The notes beneath the pieces were generated by a model. It did not search any database and was not told the DNA's origin. It saw only the letters and a program-made list of their open reading frames with translations. Both the position numbers and the translations under genes were made by a program. Below are positions 20,049 to 30,600 of a stretch of 64,000 bases of DNA, piece by piece. This DNA is from Zanthoxylum bungeanum (lineage: Eukaryota; Streptophyta; Magnoliopsida; Sapindales; Rutaceae), in contig SKCR01038117.1 of NCBI GenBank assembly GCA_019454045.1, positions 124,001-188,000 of the forward strand, read 5' to 3'. The stretch's first letter is position 1, and every line of letters begins with the position of its first letter.

Positions 20049-20617
20049 ATGGAAGCTACTTCAAGAAGACGGGTTGAAAACATCTGTGTGTTTTGCTGTA
20101 CCAGTGTTGGTGTTAAACCAGAATACGTAACAGCGGCACAGGAATTGGGTCGAGTCATTGCTGCAAGGAATATGCACTTAGTATATGGCGGTGGCAATCT
20201 TGGACTAATGGGGATCGTTTCAAAGGCTGTATAGGATGGAGGCAGTCAAGTCTTGGGAATCATCCCAAAACCCTTGTCGGAGGCGAATCTTATTGAATCA
20301 TCAAACGACGAGGAACTAATCGTGCCAGGTATGTCTGAACGACTACAAGAGATGACTAATTGTGTTGATGCTTTTATTGCTTTTCCTGAGGCTTGGGCAC
20401 GATGGAGGAAATTTTTACAGTACTATCTTGGGCAAACTTGAACATACACCAGAAACTGCTTGGACTGTACAATGTTGATGGATTTTATGATTTTCTTTGT
20501 GTGTTTCTTGATGATGCCTGGAGAAATGGGTTCTTGTCAAAGCCTGTAAAAGAACTCCTATTTACTGCCAGAACTGCCCCAGATTTAATTGACCAAATCT
20601 TAGCCTTTGAACCTTAA
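20049..20617 (+). pseudogene. LOG-like: LOG-like phosphoribohydrolase in element B, broken
   Basis: Starts MEATSRRRVENICVFC at the ATG at 20049, 51 bases after an acceptor-like TTTTCAG. It follows the LOG order: AAQELGRVIAARNMHLVYGG, LGLMGIVSKAV, LGIIPKPLSEANLIE, MSERLQEM, LEEIFTVLSWANLNIHQK, NVDGFYDFLCVFLDDA and a C-terminal helix (TAPDLIDQ). Lesions differ from element A: CAG to TAG at 20232, a lost base at about 20389 destroying the PGG part of PGGxGTxEE, a CGS to CCT change near 20096 and a stop at 20615. No introns. It lies in the same order after ORF-X as in element A, showing that the pair moved together. Confidence 0.87.
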
Positions 20618-21221
20618 ATTGACCCCATTCTTTCCAAGATAAACTGGTATGATAATGATCGTGGTAAGAGGCGTCGGATAAATCTGGATCTTAACCTTTA
20701 ACTTTTCATTTAGATGTAGAATTTCAACTAACCAGGTACGGTTTTCTAAACTCTTCTTCTACTGTATAAGACATTGGGGACAATGACTCATTTAGGTTTG
20801 GGGGAGGAGAATAGTTAAATTGTATCTTATTTTTATTGTTTTATTTTTAGTCAAAATTTTTCGAAAAAGCCAAAAAAAAAATTGAAAAATTTTACAAAAA
20901 ACCAAATTTTTTTTTTGTATTTTTGTGTTTTTATTTGATTAATTATGTGAAATTGGTGTGAGATAGCTATGTAAGGAATTTCCATTCCTGAGACGTATCT
21001 CAACCTATTTCGGAACAAGTTAATTTTTGTTTATTTCCTTATTTAATTTGTGAATTCTCCATAAAACTGACTAAAATGAATCTTCATATGCTCAGTTGAC
21101 AGGTATTATCAGCATACATGGTAACATACAAACATGAGCTGTAATTGAAAAGTTTGAAATATTCAGTGCTCTAGTTTAATTGGAGGAAGCATCTATAAAA
21201 AGCGATGGAGTAAAAAAAAAC
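20618..21221 (+). other. Element B non-coding 3' region
   Basis: Starts with sequence that in frame still reads GKRRRINLDLNL (about 20670-20700), the former LOG-ORF tail. Then ACATTGGGGACAATG and GGTTTGGGGG (about 20770-20803), the internal polypurine-like tract, followed by A-rich foldback sequence around TTTTTCGAAAAA. No other gene visible. Confidence 0.55.
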
Positions 21222-21445
21222 GTCTGAGATCCGAGTTATTAAGTCCGTAGGGGTGTTTTAACACCTAGTGGCCAAAAGCCAACTATTTTGGGAGTCACTG
21301 GCCCAAATCTCGCTACATGGATCAAGGATGTTGCAAAAATATATATATCTGAAGTCTGAGTAATTAAGTCTGTATGGGTATCTTAACACTGGTGCCCTAA
21401 AGCCAACTGGGTTGGGAGCCACCGACCCAACACTCGCTATATAGA
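21222..21445 (+). repeat. Tandem hairpin module, two units, element B
   Basis: Same two-unit arrangement as element A 7106-7335. The hairpin GGTGTTTTAACACC is exact at 21252-21265; the second unit (GGTATCTTAACACT-like) has decayed slightly. CCAACT-N-TTTGGGAG and CTCGCTA follow in each. Confidence 0.6.
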
Positions 21446-21534
21446 TGGAAGATATTGTATATAAATAAAAAAAATTCAAGAAAAAAAAAATCAAAAAAAT
21501 CAAAAGAAAATTATTCCATTGGTTAAAAAAATGT

Positions 21535-21744
21535 GTGAATTCTGATATAACTTTAGGACAAAAATATTACTCTCTTTTCAACTGCACTTGTGACTATTGT
21601 GGGCAAAATGAGTTGATTAATATTTTATTGGCTGTGTATATGGAGAATCGTAAAAATAATCGGAGAATTTACTTATTCGGTAATTTAGAAAGAAACAAAA
21701 CAATTATTGACTTAGATAAGAAGTTTCACATGTTTAGTCACTAA
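21535..21744 (+). CDS. Short conserved ORF in element B 3' region, unknown
   Basis: A 69-codon frame containing QKYYSLFNCTCDYCGQNEL, then VYMENRKNNRRIYLFGNLER. The region is also in element A (7437-7620), where it is frameshifted, so coding is uncertain. It has a C-x-C-x2-C arrangement. No family recognised; it could equally be non-coding element sequence. Confidence 0.25.
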   Translation: MNSDITLGQKYYSLFNCTCDYCGQNELINILLAVYMENRKNNRRIYLFGNLERNKTIIDLDKKFHMFSH

Positions 21745-21997
21745 CTTTTTTATTCTCTTGTCTTTTTGCTTTTGTGTGCATTAGTTTTACTATCTTTTTA
21801 CTTTTATAAGATGTTTGTGGGTATCGTCGCTGTAAACCCTCACGAGACTACAACTCGTCCACTAGGGACACCTAGGGGTTTAAAGGCTTGTTGCATACGC
21901 TAAATGCAACCGTGATCCCTACGAAAGTGGCTTAGTTTAATTTTAATTGTTTCTTGTATTTTCTTTTTTTGTTTTGCTCGAGGACTAGTAAAATTTT

Positions 21998-22010
21998 AGG
22001 TTTGGGGGTG
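21998..22010 (+). promoter_or_regulatory. Polypurine tract of element B
   Basis: AGGTTTGGGGGTG directly against the 3' LTR start TGATGAGCGG, same as element A. Primes plus-strand synthesis in active relatives. Confidence 0.8.
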
Positions 22011-24134
22011 TGATGAGCGGAAAATATATCAATATTTACCGCCCCTTTTACTTAATATTTTGTTTAGTTTCTCGGGTTTGATGAACGTTTTGATATGTCT
22101 TAGTTTATTTTACAGATAAAATAATATTGGGACTCAATGAAATCATATAGGATGAAATATGGGTCAAATAAGGGCAAATATTGGACTTGACATATTAATT
22201 TTGGAGATTGGAAACTTGAAAAGGAGTTTTAACAAAGTGCAGTTTTGGAAATTCCAATTTTGTGCATCTGTCATATTTCGGGCATAACTTTTTACTCCGA
22301 TATCGGATTGAGCTGATTCAAGTTCCAGATTAAATAAGACTCAAGGCACTATAACTTGGAAGAACAAAATAATTTCGAATTCTGAATATTCATGACAGAA
22401 ATTGATAAAACATCCGGAAGTGTGTTATGTGTAATTATTAAAGTCATTTTCAAAGCAAATAAATAAATAATAAAAATAGTCAAACTCCAACCAAAAATGA
22501 TAGCAATTAGGGGAGCAATTAATAATGGATTTGGTAGAGCAATTAGTGGAGCAATTAGTGGAGTAATTAATAATGGATTTGCTGGATGATTTGATGGGGG
22601 CAAAATTTTGCCTATAAATACCAAGCCATTTCATTTGCAAATTCATACTTTCTTCTTTGAAATTCCTTAAGAATAACTAAGAAGATTGTATCTTGTTTGT
22701 TTATTTACAGCTTTTAGTAATTAATTTCCTCTTTCGCACTTTCTTTTCTTTACTTTTCAGTTTTTACTTTCCGCAATTTACTTTTACGCACAGTACTTTC
22801 CTTTATTTACTTTTCAGTTTTTACTTTTCAAGCAATGAGGAGGTAACTCCCCCTTGCTGGGGTAAAAGGTAAAGCTTTTATTATTGCTATTTACATTAAT
22901 CTCCCTTAATTATAATATAATAAACCTGACTTAATGAGGATACCGCCATATTGGTCGGTTGGTAATTAATCATAAATTGGTTTTAACCTGACTAAGCATG
23001 GATACCGCCTGGTTGGTCGGTTGGTAATTAATTATTAATTTGAGTTAATTAGGATACCGCCTATATGGCTGGTTGGTAATTATCACGCAAAGTTAATATT
23101 TTATATTAAGGGAGATATCTAAAATAGTAGTAATAAAATTGAATCCTCTAACCCCCAGCATTTTCTTTTATTGTACTTTTACTTTATTTACTTTTCAGCA
23201 ATTTACTTTTCAGCATTTACTTTTCAGCAATTTACTTTTCAGCAATTTACTTTTCAGCAATTTACTTTTCAGCAATTTACTTTTCAGTATTAATTTCCAA
23301 TATTTACTTTATGTATTTTCTTTTATTTAAGTTTTTACTACCCGTAAATATATGTCGTAACTAAGCCAGTTATCTGGGGTTGTGATGAAGTCCAATATCA
23401 CCGGTTTATAAGGGGTTAAATTACAGTTTGGGTAATATAAAGGTTTATTTATTGAGACTTAATCTTAATTCTTTTTATTAATTGGCCATTAATAAAATTG
23501 AACTGGTAAACTTAAAATGAACTTGGAAAAGAGATTTAGGTTAAAGACCGTAGACTCAATAGCCCACGATCTTCCTTGAGGATAGATAACCCTTTAATAG
23601 ATTTCCTCACAGGATAGGAATATACCTGTCGGGCGGGGGTAGCCATAATTGGAACTTAATCTTAATGAATTCAGATAACTTGGTTAACATAGGAATATGA
23701 TTAATTGGGCTATACTGGGTATTTTTATTTGACCATCGGAAGAGGCTTTTACATAATTTCGTGTTCCAGGTTAATAAACCAATATATTACACGGAAGAGG
23801 CATTTACATAATTTCGTGTTCCAGGTTAATAAACCAATATATTACACAAACGTAAAATAACCACTTCATCTTTTAAAAAGATATGGGAAGGATTCATAAC
23901 CCTGGATAGTTTTATAAATTTCAATTTTCTTCAATCTACTTTCAAGCAATTTATTTACTTGTTTTAATTTTAAAGTCACCACCCAATCAAACAATCAATC
24001 CATTAGATACTTGTAAACATTTAACTTCATAAATTGATTACAAAAGGTTTTAAGTCCTCATGGGATCGATACTTTTTATACTACTTGAACGATATGTGCG
24101 GTTGCGTTATACGCGTGTGATTACGCTCCGGTCA
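22011..24134 (+). repeat. 3' LTR of element B
   Basis: TGATGAGCGG to CTCCGGTCA, 2124 bp. Longer than the 5' LTR partly because of a 55-bp tandem duplication at 23737-23846, and shorter in the AATTAGTGGAGC array. TATAAATA at 22613. Followed by the CTTGT duplication. Confidence 0.92.
23737..23846 (+). repeat. 55-bp tandem duplication private to the element B 3' LTR
   Basis: CGGAAGAGGC(T/A)TTTACATAA to ATATATTACA occurs twice at an offset of 55 bases; the 5' LTR has only one copy near 16046-16105. The two copies differ by about one base, so the duplication is recent compared with insertion. Confidence 0.8.
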
Positions 24135-24139
24135 CTTGT
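24135..24139. repeat. Right target-site duplication of element B (CTTGT)
   Basis: Exact match to 14308-14312; element C's gag frame continues from here on the minus strand. Confidence 0.9.
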
Positions 24140-25699
24140 CCAATTTGCTTTTCTGGAGTCGTTGTGGAAAAGGTGGAGGTGAAGTGATTCTTTCTTGATC
24201 TTTTTCTTTTGTTTCTTTTTCCTCCATCTGTGGAACTGCATCTTTTGGAACTTCTTCAATGGATGCCTTGATTCCAACATCTTTGTTAATTTCAGTACCA
24301 TTTTTCAAGGTAATGGCTTGACATTGCTCCTTCCCTCGGTTCCTCGGATTTGGTTCTGTGTTGCTAGGAAGGTTACCTGGCGGTCTGTAACTCTGAGCGT
24401 TGGCCAGTTGTCCCATTTATTCTCCAGTGCTTTAATATAAGCTGAATGGCTTTGATTCAATGCTACTTGATTTTGAACCATAACTGCTAAAGCATCGTAT
24501 TTTGCTTCTTTCTTTTTCAACTAGGCCAACACTTCTGTTATTCCTGGTTCTTTTTCATGCTCATGGCCTTTGTTTTGTTGTTGGAATCCAGGTGGTGGAT
24601 AGTTCATTTGCCCTGAATTGTTGCTCCATGTGAAATTGGGATGATTCCTCCACCCTGGGTTGTAGGTGTTGGAATATGGATTGTTCCCTTGTCTGTTGAA
24701 ATTGTTGACATAATTCATTATTTCTACTTGTTGGTTGTAAGATTCTGACTCTGGTGCTCCTCCAAATGGTGAACTTGTGGATCCACAATTAACCTTCATT
24801 TTAAGAGTTTCTAGATTTTTGCAAATTATATCCAGCTTGGAATTCAGTGTTGTGTTGGCTCCAACTTCATAAATTCATGTGATTCTTTGGATCATGCTCC
24901 TTTCTGTTGGCCATAAAGAATTGTTGTTGGCCATTTCTTCAATTAAGTCTCAGGCCTGATCTTCTCCTTTTGCCATCAAAGCTCCTCCAACAGCAGCATC
25001 AACTGTGGTTCTCATTATTCTAGAAAGTCCATTATAGAAAGTTTGGACTTGTAGCCACTTTGTGATCTCATGGTGAGGACATTTTCTGAGTAAATCCTTG
25101 TACCTTTCCCAAGCTTCGCATAGGGATTCTGAGTCTTGTTGCACAAATGATGTAATGTCATTCCTCAACTTTGCAGTTCTGGCTGGTGGAAAGTACTTTG
25201 CAAGGAATTTGATGGCTAGAGTGTTCCAAGTTGTGATGGAACCTGCTGGTAATGAATGTAGCCAAGCCTTAGCTCTATCTTTCAAGGAATATGGAAAAAC
25301 ACGCAGTCTCATTACTTCTTCAGCTGCTCGGTTGTAATTGAAAGTGCCGCAAACTTCCAAGAAGTTACTGATGTGGGAATTAGGATCTTCAGTTGCATTC
25401 CAATCAAACTATACTGACTGCTGAATCATCTGAATGCATGTTTTGATGTCACACGCATTTACTGGTAATAGAGGAAGTACAATACAGGAAATGAAGCCGT
25501 CAACCATCGGAATGGTTCTGTCTCGAATGGGAATTGGTGGTGCAACTTCTAAAGGTTCAGGTTCCATGTTGATTAGTGCTTCTTGGCCTTCTCGCCTTTC
25601 CATTCTCGACTGTCTGATGGTTCTTTCAATTTCTGGGTCAAGCGGTCGGATTTCAAAGCTTCTGGTTCGTCTCATGTAGTGTTTGAGAACCTGAAACAC
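24140..25699 (-). pseudogene. Element C gag, broken
   Basis: Minus-strand pieces in order: 25699-25409 (N-terminal MRRTRSFEIRPLDPEIERTI), 25360-24950 (capsid part: FNYNRAAEEVMRLRVFPYSL, AWLHSLPAGSITTWN, FLAKYFPPARTAKLRNDI, SLCEAWERYKDLLRKCPHHE), 24799-24521 (NNFNRQGNNPYSN, YNPGWRNHPNFTWSNN) and 24416-24132 (SYRPPGNLPSNTEPNPR, charged tail). This is the best-kept Athila-type gag in the window. A stop after QQSV (25409), a TGG to TGA at about 24948 and a frameshift near 24420 break it. The C-terminal end is cut by element B. Confidence 0.85.
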
Positions 25700-25784
25700 A
25701 AGAAAACAAAAAACAATAAGTAAAACGAAATTAGATACAAGTAACGGTATCTAACCCCAAAACTAATAGTGAAAGATAAACAAG

Positions 25785-25802
25785 TCCCCAGCAACGGCGC
25801 CA
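25785..25802 (-). promoter_or_regulatory. Primer binding site of element C
   Basis: On the minus strand TGGCGCCGTTGCTGGGGA, six bases beyond the LTR end. It pairs with the 3' end of plant tRNA-Asp with one mismatch. This is the usual Athila/Tat primer. Confidence 0.85.
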
Positions 25803-25808
25803 AAAACT

Positions 25809-26092
25809 TAACCGGCGTAATCAATGCAAGCGCACGTATCGTTCATGTAGTATAAAAAGTATCGATCCCACGAGGACTTAGTACCTAATCTATTAATTTA
25901 TGAAGCCAAGTTTTTACGAGTATCTAATGGATTGATTGTTTGATTGGATGGCGACTTTTAAAATTAAAACAAGTAAATAAAACAGTGTGTGAAAGTAGTT
26001 TGGGAAAATTCAATGTTTAGAAACTATCCAGGGTTGTGAATCTTTCCAATATATTTTTAAAAGATGAAGTGGTTATTTTACGTTTGTGTAAT
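25809..26092 (-). repeat. Element C 5' LTR, last 284 bases
   Basis: Reading leftward it ends GATTACGCCGGTTA; the other LTRs of the family end GTCA, so the terminal CA has mutated to TA. It matches the end of the element B LTR (AAGATGAAGTGGTTATTTTACG reversed) until 26092, where element F starts. Confidence 0.8.
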
Positions 26093-26744
26093 TGTGGGAA
26101 CACAGAAAACTGGGCGACGCATGCTGTCCCGGGCTCGCGGCCCGGTCGGGAGTACGGAGTAGCCACGGGGGACTAAACCGGAGAATAATGGAGTCGCCAC
26201 CCGGTGTGAACCGGGAAAATGAGATTTAAGGCCGCACTCACCCCTCGCAATGGAAGACCTCAAACCGTTGGGTTCGGAATGGTCCCTTACTCATGTCACT
26301 TGTAATGAAAGGATTTATATAATAATTTAACAATCTGAAGTAACACTTATTTCTAAGGGTATCATGCTTCTAAATTCACATTTATAAAATAAAATATGCG
26401 CCTAAATATACATGTATTTCACATATAAGATTGCATGCTTAGAAGTACATTAAATCAACAAACAGACAATTTCATTGGCAAGTTGTATTCATGGAAATGC
26501 AAGCACATACTAACCACACAAGCACACATAAAGGCGAATCAAATGATGGTGAACATGTGATTTCATAGACATATCATAAACAAATAGCCATTACATGTCC
26601 ATGCACAAATAAAAGGGTCAACTAAGTACATAATGCAAAAAGACGCTTAGGGATGCAATTAGGCATTAAAGTGAGCATGCTATGACGTGGTGCAAAAGAA
26701 GATAGATATAGACACAGACGCACATATGATGAAAATGACACAAT

Positions 26745-26895
26745 TCAGTGTATTCGCGTTCGTGTAGCGTTCGTAAACGCGTTCGAACGGTAAACAGAAG
26801 GTTCGCGTCCGTATAGCGTTTGATAACGCGTTCGAACGGGACCAGACAGAAAACATGCGTTCGTGCGGCGTTTCGGAACGCGTTCGAACGGGTTA
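26745..26895. repeat. GCGTTCG/GTTCGAACG palindrome array in element F
   Basis: Three units of about 55-60 bases, each with one or two GCGTTCG or GCGTCCG half-sites and ending in the perfect palindrome CGCGTTCGAACG (about 26778, 26832, 26879). The E LTRs contain a similar array (46345-46630; 50373-50650). Confidence 0.7.
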
Positions 26896-26983
26896 TAGCA
26901 ATGACCTCCAAAGTGCAGTAAACAACATGACACATACATGAACATATGAATATATGACTTCTCGTACATAACAACAGATAAAG

Positions 26984-27720
26984 GGGCGCGGCAAATCATT
27001 GTAGCAAAAGGTAGCTTTCAAGCATTTTCACCCCTCAAAGTGGAGGACCCTTGATCTCACTTGATAAGCCCATGCGCAATGTAATATGATGCATGAATTT
27101 TAAAAAAAAAGACGTTATGAAGCGAATAACTAAATAAAAGAGGCGCGGCGAAGTACTGCCGTAAAGGTGGCCTTTTAGGCTCTTTGTCTCTCAAAGAGAT
27201 GACCTTTAGACCAACATACTAAGCCCATGCGCAATGTGATATGATGCATGGTCATGTAAGAAGACGTCATACTAAACAACAAGATAATGGGGGCGCGGCA
27301 AAGTACTGCCGTAAAGGTGGCCTTTTGGGGCTCTTTGTCTCTCAAAGAGGGGACCTTTAGACCAACATACTAAGCCCATGCGCGTCACATCACAATACAT
27401 GAAATAAAGACAATAAAAGTGTAGGACTTCATATGCCCGATTGAACGTACATTCAACCCAAACACACTTCGTCCGGCGCGGCGAAGTAGTGTCACAAAGG
27501 TGGCCTTTTAGGCTCTTCCTCTCTCAAAAAGAGGACCTTTGGACTAACTCACTAAGCCCATGCGCTCGATCGCATCATGCATACAAAAATAAAGACAATC
27601 ATATCAAACTTAGTATGCCCGATTGAACATATCTTACATCCAACCGAACACACATCAACCGGCGCGGCAAAGCATCGTGATATGATTGTCTTTATATCAC
27701 TACCCATGCGCTCGATCACA
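26984..27720. repeat. Degenerate tandem repeat with hairpin core in element F LTR
   Basis: Five units of roughly 150-185 bases start GGCGCGGC(A/G)AAG (26985, 27142, 27294, 27476, 27661) and end CCCATGCGC plus CAT-rich sequence. The middle holds AAAGGTGGCC, then CTCTTTGTCTCTCAAAGAG, a hairpin, then ACCTTT closing an outer stem. The last unit is truncated. Confidence 0.7.
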
Positions 27721-27814
27721 ACATAAATAAATAACATGCGGAAATTAAAAGACAGAATGATAAAGTGCGAATAATCAAAATAACATAAAGCGAAATATGC
27801 GTCGTTTACTCAAG

Positions 27815-27904
27815 TGGTACGTGGAGTTGTATCCCAAGTACAGACCGCACTACCGTCCATTCGGAATCGGCTACGGAATTTACGTCTGGGTTTCCATCCT
27901 ATAT
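27815..27904 (-). repeat. 90-bp block shared with element E
   Basis: On the minus strand this reads ATATAGGATGGAAACCC to ACTCCACGTACC and matches 48684-48772 in element E at about 90 percent. All nine differences I count are transitions, several at CG sites. Both copies lie in the same orientation relative to their element. Confidence 0.75.
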
Positions 27905-29566
27905 ACCCGAGAGACGACGTATTTTCCGTTTTAATCAATGGCCACAACACACATCACATGCAAACAATATTCAATAAATAATTTAAAACACAATTAAAAG
28001 AATCAATAAAAATCGAATAAATAATAAAAAGAAAACAAGTGTGAAAGGTACCCTCAGGTCTAACCTTTTAAGTCGTCTTCCGGACTCGCGTTTACAACCG
28101 TCGGAAGGGCTATCACTCCGCAACTTTTCTGGTTCATTGGTTTGCTTTTTACCTTGCTGTTTCGCTGTTTTGCTCGCTGTTTTAACTCCGTTTGCTGCTG
28201 TTTTTAACTCCGTTTGCTGCTGTTTTGGACTGCAGTTTCTGGTTACTGTTTTGGTTGTATTTAGGCTATTGTTTTGTGTGGTTTTGGGACTGCTTTGGGG
28301 TATTTTTGATGCAGTTTTTTTGTGCGTGCAGTGGGGCGTTTCAGGGGACTTACTGGTTGCTGTTTTATGGTAAAAGGGGCTGCTTAGGTGGCTTATTTAG
28401 TGTGAATCAATTGGGGCAGTAGGCTACGCGTGCTTATGGTTAGGGCTGATGAGGGTTTTTGGTGCGCATGTGTCGTGTGTGAGAGGGCTGGTTACACGGG
28501 CTGCAGGATTTTTGTGTGATGAAGTCGTGGAAGGCAGGCGTGAAGGGTTTATGAAGCGTGAGGCATGGAGCAAGGTGAGCCTGGTGGGCAGAGGGCATGT
28601 TGGGAAGGTTTGTGGCTCATGTGCGTGAGGGCTGGTTGCTTGTGTGAGATGAGAGGAAGAGGCGTGAAGGTAGCTGAGGGTTACGTGGGTGTGGAGCTAG
28701 TTGATGGTTGCGTTTGTTTGCTAGGGGAACGTGTGGTGCACTGAGTTTTGCCGAGTGTAAGGGCTGCTAGGGGCTTGTGTGAAGGGCGGTTAACATGGTG
28801 CATGTGTGTTGATCTTGTTGGCTTATGTTGTCTCGGTTGAGAGAGAGGAAGACAATTGTTGTTGTTTTATTTTTTTGTGTTTCTTTGTGTGAGCCGTGTC
28901 TCCCTTAGGGTTGCAATTAGTGTGTGTTTATATAGTTATCAATTAGGGTTTGCATGGCTTAATTAGGAAATAAATCAATTTAGAATTATGTGTATATGAT
29001 TGGAATATTTTAGGCAAGAGATAATTGTAATTTGGGTAGGAATTTCTTAAATTTGGTGAGTGTTTTAATTAAATTAAGAATTATTTTATTTGATTGATTT
29101 TATTTGGAAGTGAATTATTTAATTTTGGTATTTGATTTAATTTTTAATTGTAATTAATTTAATTTATTAATTTAATTGGTTTGTAATTTAGATTTAACAT
29201 TTAATTCATTTAATTGATTATTTAATTTCAATTTAGTTTATATTTGTGAGTTAATTAATTTTAATTTGTGAATTTAATTTAATTAAGATTTTATTTTAAT
29301 TAGTTTGTGAATTTAATTTAAAATTTGTGACATATATTAATTATTTCTTTGGATGTGATTTAATGGGCTTGGGCTAAGGTTAAGTTTTTAAAACGGAGAT
29401 CCAACAGCGAACCCGAAGCTAAACACGTGAACTAAATCCGACAAAATCGTCAATTCTTGACTCTTCCCTTCCGACGTCTGTTTCCCGCGATTTCCGCGAC
29501 TTAAAAGATAGTGCCTCCAAATGAGGCTCATCATCGGGTTTCACATGCAAAAATACAATGCCTACA

Positions 29567-29582
29567 GTCGCCCCCACTTTGA
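29567..29582 (-). promoter_or_regulatory. Polypurine tract of element F
   Basis: Minus strand TCAAAGTGGGGGCGAC lies directly before the LTR start TGTAGGCATTG. This fixes the orientation of F. Confidence 0.65.
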
Positions 29583-29699
29583 TGGGACTTGTGTAATGTG
29601 TAACAGTGACAATCCTATCAAAGTTATGCAATGCATTTTCACTTACCTGGCTAGCCAACTGCAACTTGACTTTCCACGTGTTTGAGTTGATTTGGGTGG

Positions 29700-30165
29700 T
29701 GAGGTGTTGCGACCCATGGTTCATTCCCGAACCGTGTTGTGATGTGGTCCATTCCCGAACCGTTACTGTAAGGTGGTCCATTCTCGAACCGTTACTGTGA
29801 GTTGGTCCATTCCCGAACTGTTACTGTGAGGTGTTCATTCACGAACTGTTACCGTGAGGTGTTCATTCCCGAACTGTTACCGTGAGATGTCCATTCCCTA
29901 ACCGTTACTGTGAGCTGGTCCATTCCCGAACCGTCACTGTGAGTTGGTCCATTCCCGAACCGTTACTGTGAGTTGGTCCATTCCCGAACCGTTACCATGA
30001 GATGTCCATTCCCGAACTGTTACTGTAAGGTGGTCCATTCCCGAACCGTTACTGTGAGTTGGTCCATTCCCGAACCATTACTGTGAGGTGTTCATTCCCG
30101 AACTGTTACTGTGAGTTGGTCCATTCCCGAACCTTTACTGTGAGGTGTTCATTCTCGAACTATGC
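29700..30165. repeat. 28-31-bp tandem array (CATTCCCGAAC / GTTACTGTGAG)
   Basis: About sixteen units of the type GGTCCATTCCCGAACCGTTACTGTGAGT (in shorter form GTTCATTCCCGAACTGTTACC). It lies in the internal tail of element F, next to the polypurine tract. Open frames across it are periodic and not a gene. Confidence 0.8.
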
Positions 30166-30600
30166 TTCCATTCTTGGAGTGCCATTCCCGGCTTGTTCAT
30201 TCCTGAACTGTATTTCCATTATCGGAGTGCCATTCTCGGCGTGCTCATTCTCGAGCTGTCCATTCCCGGACTATATCTCCATTCTCGGAGTGCCATTCTC
30301 GGCGTGCTCATTCTCGAGCTGTCCATTCCCGGACTATATCTCCATTCTCGGAGTGACATTCTCGGCGGAACTGATCTGATGTGATGCGGGCCTCGCCCCC
30401 AGAATGCCATACCCGGCAATGCTGATCTGATGTAGTATGGGCCTCGCCCCCAAAATGCCATACCCGGTAATGCTGATACTGAAGTGGGCCTTGGCCCCAG
30501 AATGCCATACCCGGCAATGCTGATAATGAAGTGGGCCTCGGCCCTAATTGCTACCGATATGGGCCTCTCCCCCAGACTGATACTGCTAATATGGGCCTCA
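30166..30600. repeat. 63-bp and related repeats in element F tail
   Basis: CTCATTCTCGAGCTG recurs at 30244 and 30307 (63-bp period) with CATTCTCGGAGTGCCATT between. It passes into a second repeat, GGGCCTCGCCCCCA(G/A)AATGCC with CCCGGCAATGCTGAT (30385-30600). Palindromic cores (CTCGAG, CCCGG) recur. Confidence 0.7.

Larger units (their letters stand above)
14313..24134 (+). mobile_element. Element B: Athila-like retrotransposon with both LTRs, pol deleted, carrying ORF-X and LOG
   Basis: Complete insertion of 9822 bp: 5' LTR (14313-16398), gag, protease, a fusion of protease linker to integrase tail, ORF-X, LOG, hairpin modules, polypurine tract and 3' LTR (22011-24134), flanked by CTTGT. RT, RNase H and most of integrase are gone, and the primer site is deleted, so B cannot replicate now. 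LTRs differ at several percent of positions, so this insertion is older than elements D and E. B sits in the gag/protease region of element C in opposite orientation. Confidence 0.93.
26093..29566 (-). repeat. 3' LTR of element F, 3474 bp
   Basis: Unusually long LTR for its visible content. In element orientation it has AT-rich sequence (29400-28900), T-rich/GC-mixed sequence (28900-28040, with an open but low-complexity plus-strand frame that I do not call a gene), the 90-bp block shared with element E, a degenerate tandem hairpin repeat (27720-26984), GTTCGAACG palindromes (26895-26745) and the CCCGGGC-rich end. Confidence 0.65.

Noticed and set aside
28041..28373. 110-codon hydrophobic plus-strand frame in element F
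   Set aside because: Low-complexity T/G-rich sequence (GTTTTGCTGTT-type repeats) inside an LTR, antisense to the element, without family features.
29700..30600. CRISPR-like array
   Set aside because: Regular repeats are present but units adjoin without unique spacers, and the context is a plant retrotransposon; this is a minisatellite.
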